A stretch of 64,000 nucleotides of DNA from Clostridiales bacterium GWF2_38_85. GTDB lineage: Bacteria; Bacillota; Clostridia; Oscillospirales; CAG-382. Under the pieces are notes generated by a model that saw only the letters and a program-made list of their open reading frames with translations, was not told where the DNA came from and did not search any database. The position numbers were made by a program, and so were the translations under genes. Positions 56,899 through 64,000 of the stretch are shown here, in pieces. The stretch covers positions 273,231 to 337,230 of the forward strand of contig MGOY01000014.1 in NCBI GenBank assembly GCA_001797275.1, in the 5' to 3' direction. The stretch's first letter is position 1, and each line of letters starts with the position of its first letter.

Positions 56899-57915
56899 AT
56901 GATATTAATTACAGGCGGAGCCGGATTCATCGGCTCACATACAGCGGTTGCTCTTCTTAATGCCGGATACGAAATCGGTATTCTTGATAATTTATCAAAC
57001 AGTAAATATGAATCTATAAGGAGGATAAAGCAACTGACAGAGAAAGAATGTCCTTTCTTTGAAATTGATCTTCTTGATTATCTTGCTCTTGACAGAATTT
57101 TTTGTGAAAACAAAATCGACAGCGTAATCCATTTTGCCGGCTTTAAAGCTGTCGGTGAATCGGTAAGTAAACCCCTTGAATATTATCACAATAATATTAC
57201 AGGTACACTAAATCTCTGCCGTATTATGCGTGAGCATAATGTCAAAAAGCTTGTTTTCTCATCATCAGCTACAGTTTACGGTTTAGCAAAGGTTGTTCCG
57301 GTTACGGAAGATATGCCGATATCTGCAACCAACCCTTATGGTTCAACAAAACTTATGATTGAAAATATTTTAAATGATCTGTTTGTTTCGGATAACGATT
57401 GGAGCATTGCACTGCTAAGATATTTCAATCCAATTGGAGCACACAAGAGTGGAATTCTTGGTGAAAATCCAAACGGTATTCCAAATAACCTTATGCCCAG
57501 AATATGCAATGTTGTAAACGGCAAGATGGATAAGTTGACAATTTGGGGAACCGATTATGCTACACATGACGGAACAGGTGTTCGCGATTATATTCATGTA
57601 CTTGATCTGGCGGACGGTCATATCGCAGCATTGAATAAATGCAATAAAGATAAAGGAATTTTCACATACAATCTCGGCACCGGAATCGGATACAGTGTTT
57701 TTGATTTGATAAATACATTTGCACGTGTTAATAATGTTAATATACCCTATGATGTTTGCCCACGAAGACCCGGAGATGTCGCAAGCTTGTATGCTGACTG
57801 CTCAAAAGCAGAAAAAGAAATGAGCTGGAAAGCAAAGCTTGGACTTGAGGATATGTGTGCAGACAGCTACAAATTTGTAAAAAAGAATCCAAAGGGATAT
57901 GAAGACTCAAAATAA
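56899..57915 (+). CDS. galE: UDP-glucose 4-epimerase
   Basis: A 338-residue short-chain dehydrogenase-fold enzyme with ITGGAGFIGSHTAVALL at the N-terminus, SSSATVYG near residue 122, the YGSTK catalytic motif near 149 and GTGVRDYIHVLDLADGH near 219. It interconverts UDP-glucose and UDP-galactose, and possibly the N-acetyl forms. It could also serve the N-acetylhexosamine cluster at 19.6-25.3 kb, though it is distant from it. Confidence 0.95.
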   Translation: MILITGGAGFIGSHTAVALLNAGYEIGILDNLSNSKYESIRRIKQLTEKECPFFEIDLLDYLALDRIFCENKIDSVIHFAGFKAVGESVSKPLEYYHNNITGTLNLCRIMREHNVKKLVFSSSATVYGLAKVVPVTEDMPISATNPYGSTKLMIENILNDLFVSDNDWSIALLRYFNPIGAHKSGILGENPNGIPNNLMPRICNVVNGKMDKLTIWGTDYATHDGTGVRDYIHVLDLADGHIAALNKCNKDKGIFTYNLGTGIGYSVFDLINTFARVNNVNIPYDVCPRRPGDVASLYADCSKAEKEMSWKAKLGLEDMCADSYKFVKKNPKGYEDSK

Positions 57916-57930
57916 TATATAAGGAACTGT

Positions 57931-59742
57931 ATGGAATACAATAGGGAACTGATAAGAAATTTTTCAATAATAGCGCATATTGACCATGGGAAATCGACAC
58001 TTGCTGACAGACTGCTTGAGATTACAAACTCTATTGCAAAACGCGAAATGTCTGAGCAGATGCTTGATAACATGGATCTCGAACGTGAACGCGGAATAAC
58101 AATAAAAGCAAGAGCGGTCAGCCTTGTATATAAAGCAAAAGACGGGAATGAGTATAATTTAAATCTGATTGATACTCCCGGCCATGTCGACTTTAATTAC
58201 GAGGTTTCACGTTCTTTAAAGGCATGCGAAGGTGCATTGCTTGTAGTTGATGCAACACAAGGAATTGAAGCTCAGACATTGGCTAATGCATATCTTGCTA
58301 TTGATAATAATCTTGAAATAATACCGGTAATCAATAAGATCGATCTTGCAAGCGCTGATATAGAAAAAACAAAGCGTGAAATTGAGGAAATTGTCGGTAT
58401 TCCTGCTGATGATGCTCCTGCAATATCGGCAAAGACCGGACAGAATGTCGAAGTTGTACTTGAAAGCGTTGTAAAGAATATACCGTGTCCTACGGGAGAT
58501 GTTAATGCATCTTTGAAAGCATTGGTTTTTGACTCATATTACGATTCATATAAAGGTGTTGTTGTATACATCAGATTAATAGATGGCAAAATCAATGTCG
58601 GTCAATCGGTAAAAATGATGCATACAGGAGCAGTTTTTGAGATTGTTGAGGTCGGTGTGCTTCGTCCGTTCGGACTTGAAATCAGAGATACACTTTATGC
58701 CGGTCAAGTCGGATATTTTTCCGCAAGCATCAAGAATATTGCTGAGACCGAAGTTGGTGATACCGTTACCGACAATAATAATCCTGCTGCAGCACCGCTA
58801 CCCGGGTTTAAAAAATCACAACCCATGGTATTCAGCGGTATATATTCTGCCGATGGCTCGAGATATGGCGATCTTAAAGATGCACTTGAAAAGCTTGCAT
58901 TGAACGATTCGGCTTTTGTATTCGAACCCGAGACATCAGTTGCACTCGGATTTGGCTTCAGATGCGGTTTTCTGGGGCTTCTTCACATGGAGGTAGTTGA
59001 GGAGAGGCTTGAGAGAGAGTTCAACCTTGACTTGATTACGACCGCCCCGAGTGTTATATATAAGCTCGAGTTTAAAAATGGCATAGAGAAGTTTATTGAT
59101 AATCCAAGCAACTATCCTAAACCAGACGAAATTGAAAAAGCATATGAACCTATAACCAAAGCATCAATTATTACACCTTCGACCTATGTTGGTAACATTA
59201 TGGAGCTTTGTCAGGAACGTCGCGGCACGTTTATTGATATGAAATATATCGATACAGATAGAGCAGAGTTGCATTATGAACTACCGTTGAATGAGATAAT
59301 ATACGACTTTTTTGATTCGCTCAAATCACGCACAAAAGGTTATGCTTCGCTTGATTATGAAATAACAGGGTATAAGGTTTCATCACTTGTTAAGCTTGAT
59401 ATACTACTTAATGGCGATATTGTAGATGCGTTATCATTCATTGTTCATAACGAGAAAGCATATACCAGAGGCAGAAAGATTGTCGAGCGATTGAAGGACC
59501 ATATCCCCCGTCAGATGTTCGAGGTACCGGTTCAGGCTGCGATAGGCGGTAAGATAATTGCGAGAGAAACCGTAAAAGCAATGCGTAAGGATGTACTTGC
59601 AAAATGCTATGGCGGTGATATAACCAGAAAGAAGAAGCTGCTTGAAAAGCAAAAGGAAGGCAAGAAGCGTATGCGTATGCTCGGCACGGTTGAGGTGCCG
59701 CAGGAAGCCTTTATGGCTGTTCTTAAGCTTGACGAGGATTAA
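57931..59742 (+). CDS. lepA: Elongation factor 4 (LepA)
   Basis: A 603-residue translational GTPase with [15 protein letters not shown] (G1), [18 protein letters not shown] (G3), VINKID (G4), the LepA-specific C-terminal domain and a basic tail ([19 protein letters not shown]). It acts on stalled or mistranslocated ribosomes. It starts 15 bp after galE. Confidence 0.97.
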   Translation: MEYNRELIRNFSIIAHIDHGKSTLADRLLEITNSIAKREMSEQMLDNMDLERERGITIKARAVSLVYKAKDGNEYNLNLIDTPGHVDFNYEVSRSLKACEGALLVVDATQGIEAQTLANAYLAIDNNLEIIPVINKIDLASADIEKTKREIEEIVGIPADDAPAISAKTGQNVEVVLESVVKNIPCPTGDVNASLKALVFDSYYDSYKGVVVYIRLIDGKINVGQSVKMMHTGAVFEIVEVGVLRPFGLEIRDTLYAGQVGYFSASIKNIAETEVGDTVTDNNNPAAAPLPGFKKSQPMVFSGIYSADGSRYGDLKDALEKLALNDSAFVFEPETSVALGFGFRCGFLGLLHMEVVEERLEREFNLDLITTAPSVIYKLEFKNGIEKFIDNPSNYPKPDEIEKAYEPITKASIITPSTYVGNIMELCQERRGTFIDMKYIDTDRAELHYELPLNEIIYDFFDSLKSRTKGYASLDYEITGYKVSSLVKLDILLNGDIVDALSFIVHNEKAYTRGRKIVERLKDHIPRQMFEVPVQAAIGGKIIARETVKAMRKDVLAKCYGGDITRKKKLLEKQKEGKKRMRMLGTVEVPQEAFMAVLKLDED

Positions 59743-59770
59743 ACTTTTTGATTTTTTGAGAAAAAAGGTC

Positions 59771-59798
59771 TTGACAAATACAAAAATATAAGTATAAT
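59771..59798 (+). promoter_or_regulatory. Promoter of tRNA-Leu
   Basis: TTGACA, 16 bp, TATAAT, about 35 bp before the tRNA. Confidence 0.85.
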
Positions 59799-59832
59799 AT
59801 GTTTTGTTGCCCTTGAATAAATACCTCCAGAT

Positions 59833-59915
59833 GCGGCTGTGGCGGAACTGGCAGACGCGCACGTTTGAGGGGCGTGTGGGCAACCGTATGGGTTCAAGTC
59901 CCATCAGCCGCACCA
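59833..59915 (+). tRNA. tRNA-Leu (anticodon GAG)
   Basis: The acceptor stem GCGGCTG pairs with CAGCCGC, followed by A and an encoded CCA. The anticodon stem CACGT/GCGTG encloses the loop TTGAGGG with anticodon GAG. The T arm has GGTTCAAGTCC. The long variable region identifies a class II tRNA, as expected for leucine. Confidence 0.97.
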
Positions 59916-59921
59916 TAATTA

Positions 59922-59960
59922 ATCCATGCATGAGAATTAAAGCTCATACATGGATTTTTT
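59922..59960 (+). terminator. Terminator of tRNA-Leu
   Basis: ATCCATGCATGAG pairs with CTCATACATGGAT (one mismatch), followed by TTTTT. Confidence 0.9.
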
Positions 59961-60022
59961 GTTTCACATATAGCAATCAAAAAGGTTAGATTATTTATTT
60001 GATATGAAAGAGAGTATCGATA

Positions 60023-60508
60023 ATGGATAAACTAAAAATCGAGGATTACATATATTCTGAATTGCTTATGAATGATCAAAAAGTTGCATTAGCTTTAATT
60101 GAATATTTACGAGCAAACGAAATGCAGTTCATTAAGGATAATGGCTATTGGAAAGACAAAATATATTATATAGTAAAGTATAAAACAGAATGTGTGTGTT
60201 TTATTGCAATAAAAGATCCTGACGAGAAAGATAATCGTTGGACAGTTTGGTCAGACGACATGCAATCATCTGTGCTTGAGAATTTCAAAATAGAGCAAAA
60301 CTTGAAAGAAGCAGCGTGGAAACATGTTGATACATGTGGTAATTGTGGTTCGTGTACTGGCGGGAGACATAAAACAATATATGGAAAAGACTTTAACAAT
60401 GTTTGTAGATGCACTTTTAGAATTGATAATCCAAATACAGAAGATTTAATGTTTATGAAAAAGATGGTTGATATAAGAATACAAGAAATTCTTGTATTAA
60501 CAAAATGA
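60023..60508 (+). CDS. Cysteine-rich protein of unknown function
   Basis: A 161-residue soluble protein. Its C-terminal half holds CGNCGSCTGG near residue 111 and VCRC near 132, a set of five cysteines with His that could bind a metal. The N-terminal part is a mixed alpha/beta region without a motif I recognise. It lies downstream of tRNA-Leu and before a GNAT gene. A GAGAG site precedes the ATG. Confidence 0.6.
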   Translation: MDKLKIEDYIYSELLMNDQKVALALIEYLRANEMQFIKDNGYWKDKIYYIVKYKTECVCFIAIKDPDEKDNRWTVWSDDMQSSVLENFKIEQNLKEAAWKHVDTCGNCGSCTGGRHKTIYGKDFNNVCRCTFRIDNPNTEDLMFMKKMVDIRIQEILVLTK

Positions 60509-60577
60509 ACTTACTACAACGTTTGTTAATTTTATTTTAGTGGTATAAGAAATACATTTATATTGAGGTGTAAAAGC

Positions 60578-60997
60578 ATGCTAACAATTTCATATGCTAC
60601 TCAGCAAGACAAACAAGAGTATTTTTCAATTGATAAACATTTACTCGCAAGTGAATATGAGTCAAAAGTAAGAGATAGAAGATGTTATATTATTAGAGAT
60701 AATAAAAATGTTATTGGAGTTATGAGATATATTTTGTTTTGGGATTGTATTCCTTTCCTTACTTTAATATATCTCAATGAAGCATATCGTGGGAAAGGAT
60801 ATGGTAAAAACGCAATTCTTTTTTGGGAAAAGGAAATGCGAGATAGCGGGTTCAGGATGGTTATGATATCAACACAAGTGGATGAACAAGCACAACATTT
60901 TTACAGAAAACTTGGTTATATAGACAAAGGCAGTCTTTTTTTAGATAATACACCAATTGAACAACCGCAAGAACTGTTAATGATTAAGGTATTTTAG
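60578..60997 (+). CDS. GNAT family N-acetyltransferase
   Basis: A 139-residue protein with the acetyl-CoA-binding motif YLNEAYRGKGYGKNAI near residue 68 and QVDEQAQHFYRKLGYIDKG near 107. The substrate is unknown. The ATG at 60578 has GAGGTG eight bases upstream; an in-frame TTG at 60563 overlaps that site. Confidence 0.88.
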   Translation: MLTISYATQQDKQEYFSIDKHLLASEYESKVRDRRCYIIRDNKNVIGVMRYILFWDCIPFLTLIYLNEAYRGKGYGKNAILFWEKEMRDSGFRMVMISTQVDEQAQHFYRKLGYIDKGSLFLDNTPIEQPQELLMIKVF

Positions 60998-61063
60998 TAT
61001 AGATATTGAAAAATGAATAATAATGCGCGTTTATATAATATTTTTATAGAAAAACCAACACAA

Positions 61064-61094
61064 CACTCTTGCCATAAAACAAGAGTGCTGTTTT
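61064..61094 (+). terminator. Terminator after the GNAT gene
   Basis: CACTCTTG pairs with CAAGAGTG across 8 nt, followed by CTGTTTTA. Confidence 0.75.
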
Positions 61095-61104
61095 ATGAAA
61101 CAGC

Positions 61105-61133
61105 TTTACTTTTCAATAATTTTGTTGTATTAT
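61105..61133 (+). promoter_or_regulatory. Candidate promoter of the small-gene group
   Basis: TTTACT, 17 bp, TATTAT, about 38 bp before the ATG at 61171. Confidence 0.5.
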
Positions 61134-61170
61134 TTAGGTAATATAATATGTTATCAGAAAGGGTAAGTGT

Positions 61171-61626
61171 ATGGATTATCTCAGAAGAAGGGAACAAAGG
61201 CGATATTTAGCATGTACAATCAGCTTTGCAGTATTCATTACGTTTTCAATTTCTTTCATGTTGTCATCATTAATATTGGTTTTATCAATAGTGGGTGTTC
61301 TTATTTCACCTGATGGCAGTGAATCACCAGGTATGATATTAGTTTATCCGTTGTGGTATTTTCCAATTATGCCTACATTAATATCTATTATATTTATGAT
61401 AAGGTTTAATGATTATTTGGAAATCAAATTCATAAATGTCATATCCGGATTATGGTTTGCAGTACCTATAATAACATTTATTGGTTCATCGGAAATAAAT
61501 AATTTCTTTGTTATAGCTAATCTATTTCCAACATTATTATCTATAATAATTATTATAACTTATTCAATAGGGTTATTAAAATATAAGAAGTCTTTGTTTA
61601 ATGGAGATAACACACATGCTGAATAA
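61171..61626 (+). CDS. Four-span membrane protein of unknown function
   Basis: A 151-residue protein with hydrophobic segments at about residues 18-45, 52-78, 85-108 and 112-135, and a short charged tail. No family is recognised. AAAGGG precedes the ATG. The last 11 bases overlap the next gene, suggesting cotranslation. Confidence 0.6.
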   Translation: MDYLRRREQRRYLACTISFAVFITFSISFMLSSLILVLSIVGVLISPDGSESPGMILVYPLWYFPIMPTLISIIFMIRFNDYLEIKFINVISGLWFAVPIITFIGSSEINNFFVIANLFPTLLSIIIIITYSIGLLKYKKSLFNGDNTHAE

Positions 61627-62023
61627 ATCACCGAGTGGGAGTCTTTGTCCGTATTATTATATGGGTGGTGAGCTTCATCCCTTAAAATACGGCAGCTATT
61701 TTGATGACAAAGAAAAACTGTTTGCAGTTATTGATGCTGAAGAAGCATTCATATTAAAATCAACCGGCACAAAAAACCGCCGAATATGGATTGATTTATA
61801 CGAAACAACAATAGATGATTTTGTCGCAACAAAGCTTGTAGAACATATAGTAAAAATCGAACATAAAATATTCAAACTTTGTCTTGTTGGATGTTCGCTT
61901 AAAGATAAGAACAGAATAAAAAAGCTTATGAAAAACAGAAAACTAAGTATTTTTAATGCTGTAAGGTATTTTTCTGATCCTGAAGAAGCAAAACTGTGGT
62001 TGGTAAGTGAAAATATTAAGTGA
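61616..62023 (+). CDS. Small soluble protein with SpoIIAA/STAS-like features
   Basis: A 135-residue protein. A short N-terminal segment (SLCPYYYMGGELHPLKYG) is followed by a strand-helix pattern resembling a STAS-like fold (KLFAVIDAEEAFI, WIDLYETTIDDFVATKLVEH, FKLCLVGCS). This resemblance is by pattern only. The start at 61616 has GGAG 9 nt upstream and overlaps the preceding membrane protein gene. Confidence 0.5.
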   Translation: MLNKSPSGSLCPYYYMGGELHPLKYGSYFDDKEKLFAVIDAEEAFILKSTGTKNRRIWIDLYETTIDDFVATKLVEHIVKIEHKIFKLCLVGCSLKDKNRIKKLMKNRKLSIFNAVRYFSDPEEAKLWLVSENIK

Positions 62024-62035
62024 GTTGGAGTAAAT

Positions 62036-62248
62036 ATGACATTATACGATATTTTATATTTTGTTTTCATTAGTATATGCTTTATTACTGTTATTTTTAG
62101 TTTTTTAAGAATAAAATTAGTTATAAATAAAAATAAAGAAAAAGAACTTATTATTATAACACCGGAAATCAAAAAATACTTGATTATTATAAGTATAACA
62201 ACAATAATAATATCGTTATCAAGCGTATTACTAACAATATTAAAATAA
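62036..62248 (+). CDS. Small two-span membrane protein
   Basis: A 70-residue protein with hydrophobic helices at about residues 4-26 and 45-68, joined by a basic loop. TTGGAG precedes the ATG, 12 bp after the previous gene. The function is unknown. Base composition is very AT-rich. Confidence 0.5.
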   Translation: MTLYDILYFVFISICFITVIFSFLRIKLVINKNKEKELIIITPEIKKYLIIISITTIIISLSSVLLTILK

Positions 62249-62268
62249 TCATAAAAAAGGACACATTT

Positions 62269-62913
62269 ATGGAAATTAAATTTAACTTAAAAAGATACGA
62301 AAACAGTATCGTAGGAATTGAGAAATATCCGATTGAAAAAGGAAAAATACTTTTATGCGGCAGTTCGTTTTTCACGAATTGGGGTTATGAACGTTCAAGA
62401 GAACAGCTTTCAGGAATCGGTGGCGAACAAAAAGCAATCATTAATCATGGTTTTGGTGGTTCAACAGTTGATGAAGTATTATATTATTATCATAGACTTA
62501 TTAAGCCATACGACCCTAAGATGATTGTTACGCGTTTTGGAATAAATGATATATTTGCAGGCTATTCAATCGACCAAATATGTGATTTGTCTTCCAGATT
62601 TTATGAATGGGCGAAAACAGACTTTCCGAACATAAAAATAATTATTTTATCTTCATTTGATTTTAAAAGTGCACCTTCAAAAAATGTTTTACCCCAAATT
62701 GCAGAGTATAACGATTTAATGAAAAAGTATTGTGCAGAAAATAATAGTATGTTTTTCTGTGATATAAACGAATTTTTCTATAAATCAAAGAATGATATAG
62801 GAACATTTGTGAATTTCAAAGATATATTTAAAGATGATGGTCTGCACCTTACAGATGAGGGGTATGATCAGCTTGCACATTATTTTAAAGAAAAGCTGTC
62901 TCAGTACATATAA
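62269..62913 (+). CDS. SGNH/GDSL-type esterase
   Basis: A 214-residue cytoplasmic protein with all four SGNH blocks: LLCGSSFFTNW (Ser, block I), NHGFGGSTVDE (Gly, block II), TRFGINDIFAG (Asn, block III) and DDGLHLTDEGY (Asp-x-x-His, block V). It probably removes acyl or acetyl groups from a sugar or lipid. No signal peptide is present. AAAGGA precedes the ATG. Confidence 0.85.
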   Translation: MEIKFNLKRYENSIVGIEKYPIEKGKILLCGSSFFTNWGYERSREQLSGIGGEQKAIINHGFGGSTVDEVLYYYHRLIKPYDPKMIVTRFGINDIFAGYSIDQICDLSSRFYEWAKTDFPNIKIIILSSFDFKSAPSKNVLPQIAEYNDLMKKYCAENNSMFFCDINEFFYKSKNDIGTFVNFKDIFKDDGLHLTDEGYDQLAHYFKEKLSQYI

Positions 62914-62930
62914 TATTTTAATGCATTTTA

Positions 62931-62962
62931 AAAGGATTTCGAGAAGTCGAAATCCTTTTTTT
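62931..62962. terminator. Bidirectional terminator
   Basis: AAAGGATTTCGA pairs with TCGAAATCCTTT across GAAG, followed by T residues. It separates convergent genes. Confidence 0.9.
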
Positions 62963-62975
62963 GCGATAAGGAGTA

Positions 62976-63632
62976 TTATGATGTCTGCCCGGGTATACGA
63001 TAGCACCAATACCAGTCTTCACATTGTAACCCTTGTTTTTCAGGTGCGGATTCGCGTTTAAGCAGACCTTCGTATGTTCTCGGAGCCGGAACCAGAGCAG
63101 GTTGCCCAGGCTGCCAGTTTGCCGGAGTTACGACCTTGTATTCATCGGTTGTCTGAAGTGCTTCCAGTAATCTGAGTATTTCAGGAATACTTCTGCCGTT
63201 TGTCAATGGGTATATAAGGATTGCTCTGATGATTTGATTGGGATCAATTATGAATACGTTCCTGACCGTTTCTTGTGTACTTACATCGGGAGCGATCATT
63301 CCGTAAAGCCTTGCGATATCGCCGGTTCTGTCAGCTATAACAGGGAATGGGATTGTTATGCCTGTCGTCATATAGATAGCATATATCCAAGCGAGATGCG
63401 ATGGATTGCTGTCAATGCTAAGACCGAGAAGCTGAGCATTCAAGTCATCAAATGCGGTAGCTTCTTCTGCAAATGCGATAAATTCTGTCGTGCATACCGG
63501 AGTAAAATCTCCAGGATGTGAGAAGAAAACAACCCATTTTCCGGCATAATCCGACATTCTTATCCGTCCATAAGTTGTATTGGCAACAAAATCCGGAGCT
63601 TTCATTCCAATACTAAGATGGTTTATATCCAA
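62976..63632 (-). CDS. Peroxiredoxin, Prx6/AhpC-TSA family
   Basis: A 218-residue thiol peroxidase with the peroxidatic Cys in FFSHPGDFTPVCTTEF near residue 47 and a Prx6-type C-terminal domain (VVTPANWQPGQPALVP). Two more cysteines lie near the C-terminus (CEDWYWC), as in archaeal-type Prx6 enzymes. It reduces hydrogen peroxide and organic peroxides. Translation begins at a TTG with GAGGT upstream. Confidence 0.93.
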   Translation of the reverse strand: MDINHLSIGMKAPDFVANTTYGRIRMSDYAGKWVVFFSHPGDFTPVCTTEFIAFAEEATAFDDLNAQLLGLSIDSNPSHLAWIYAIYMTTGITIPFPVIADRTGDIARLYGMIAPDVSTQETVRNVFIIDPNQIIRAILIYPLTNGRSIPEILRLLEALQTTDEYKVVTPANWQPGQPALVPAPRTYEGLLKRESAPEKQGLQCEDWYWCYRIPGQTS

Positions 63633-63955
63633 TTTAATAACCTCGTTCCATTATAATTTTAGCAGTATTCATATATAATATTATATGAAATCCCGTTGTT
63701 GCTGTTACAGTTTAGCGACATTTTATATTTATAATATAATAATATGCACAAATATATTTTTAAAAATGGGAATATGTTATATTATGCAAAACGAATGTTC
63801 ACTATTGCATATATAGTATTTATATGATACAATATATAACAAGGAGCAATAAAATGGCATAATGCAATGAATTATTGTCATAATAGTTCCGAGAGGTAGG
63901 AAATAAAAGCAAATAAGTCTAATTATCAAGACTTATATGAAAGGGAGTTTGTTTG
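63633..63955. other. Intergenic region with a rightward promoter
   Basis: About 320 bp, AT-rich. It holds the promoter at 63805-63833 and a small hairpin at about 63913-63936 (ATAAGTCT / AGACTTAT). Nothing else is recognisable. Confidence 0.6.
63805..63833 (+). promoter_or_regulatory. Candidate promoter for the secreted-protein gene at the right edge
   Basis: TTGCAT, 17 bp, TACAAT. Confidence 0.6.
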
Positions 63956-64000
63956 ATGAAAAAATCTATTGCAGCATTTCTTTGTTTGGTAATGGTATTT
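63956..64000 (+). CDS. Start of a secreted protein gene (3' truncated)
   Basis: The ATG at 63956 has AGGGAG upstream and encodes MKKSIAAFLCLVMVF, a typical signal peptide or lipoprotein start. Only 15 residues are visible, so the product cannot be named. Confidence 0.7.
   Translation, partial: MKKSIAAFLCLVMVF

Noticed and set aside
59743..59770. Terminator after lepA
   Set aside because: CTTTTT with AAAAAAGG forms only a weak AU-rich stem. It overlaps the tRNA promoter region and is not convincing.

Overview
The window looks like the chromosome of an anaerobic, spore-forming Bacillota of class Clostridia (Oscillospiraceae-like). The support is a spoVA germination locus, the SRP RNA-dnaX-ybaB-recR order, hrcA-grpE-dnaK-dnaJ under a CIRCE operator, a four-subunit ferredoxin-linked 2-oxoacid oxidoreductase, fused secDF, strong AGGAGG-type ribosome binding sites and AT-rich DNA. 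Housekeeping genes dominate. No prophage, transposase, CRISPR array or rRNA was seen.

Layout. 1-11955 (+): a carbohydrate ABC importer cluster, with a very large substrate-binding protein cut by the window edge, two permease pairs, an NHL-TPR-Yip1 membrane protein and a DUF5696 exported protein. No ATPase gene is present. 12014-13854 (-): spoVAC-AD-AE. 14367-16359 (+): an AMP-forming acyl ligase and a discrete acyl carrier protein. 16437-19333 (-): recR, ybaB, dnaX and the SRP RNA. 19582-26768 (+): an N-acetylhexosamine salvage cluster (nucleotidyltransferase, GH109-like oxidoreductase, NahK-like kinase, NagB, AGE epimerase) ending in a MATE exporter. 26928-29005 (+): two exported proteins resembling the separated alpha and beta domains of transcobalamin. 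29157-31451 (+): aldose epimerase and an amidohydrolase. 31565-36550 (+): the class I heat-shock genes. 36728-37580 (+): a small membrane protein and a P-loop protein.

37630-51485 (-) is a long co-directional block: folD, lgt, a pair of M16-family proteins, a divergent nagB, nagA, ispF, ispD, the VorB-type oxidoreductase with a MinD-like ATPase, and an LTA-synthase/C39-peptidase fusion. 51737-53973 (-) holds serC-serA. 54624-59742 (+) holds secDF, galE and lepA, followed by tRNA-Leu(GAG). 60023-62913 (+) is a patch of small poorly known genes (Cys-rich protein, GNAT, membrane proteins, SGNH hydrolase). A peroxiredoxin (-) follows, and a new secreted-protein gene starts at the right edge.

The least ordinary signals are these. 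The LTA-synthase/C39 fusion stands out. So does the split transcobalamin-like pair. In grpE, and less clearly in the GH109-like gene, a hairpin lies between the Shine-Dalgarno and the start codon, so that folding restores normal spacing. A degenerate family of about 100-bp palindromic elements with ACTAAC/ACTAAT ends occurs four times between genes. The DUF5696/Yip1 transport cluster remains functionally unexplained. All functional calls rest on reading sequence and motifs; no database search was run.
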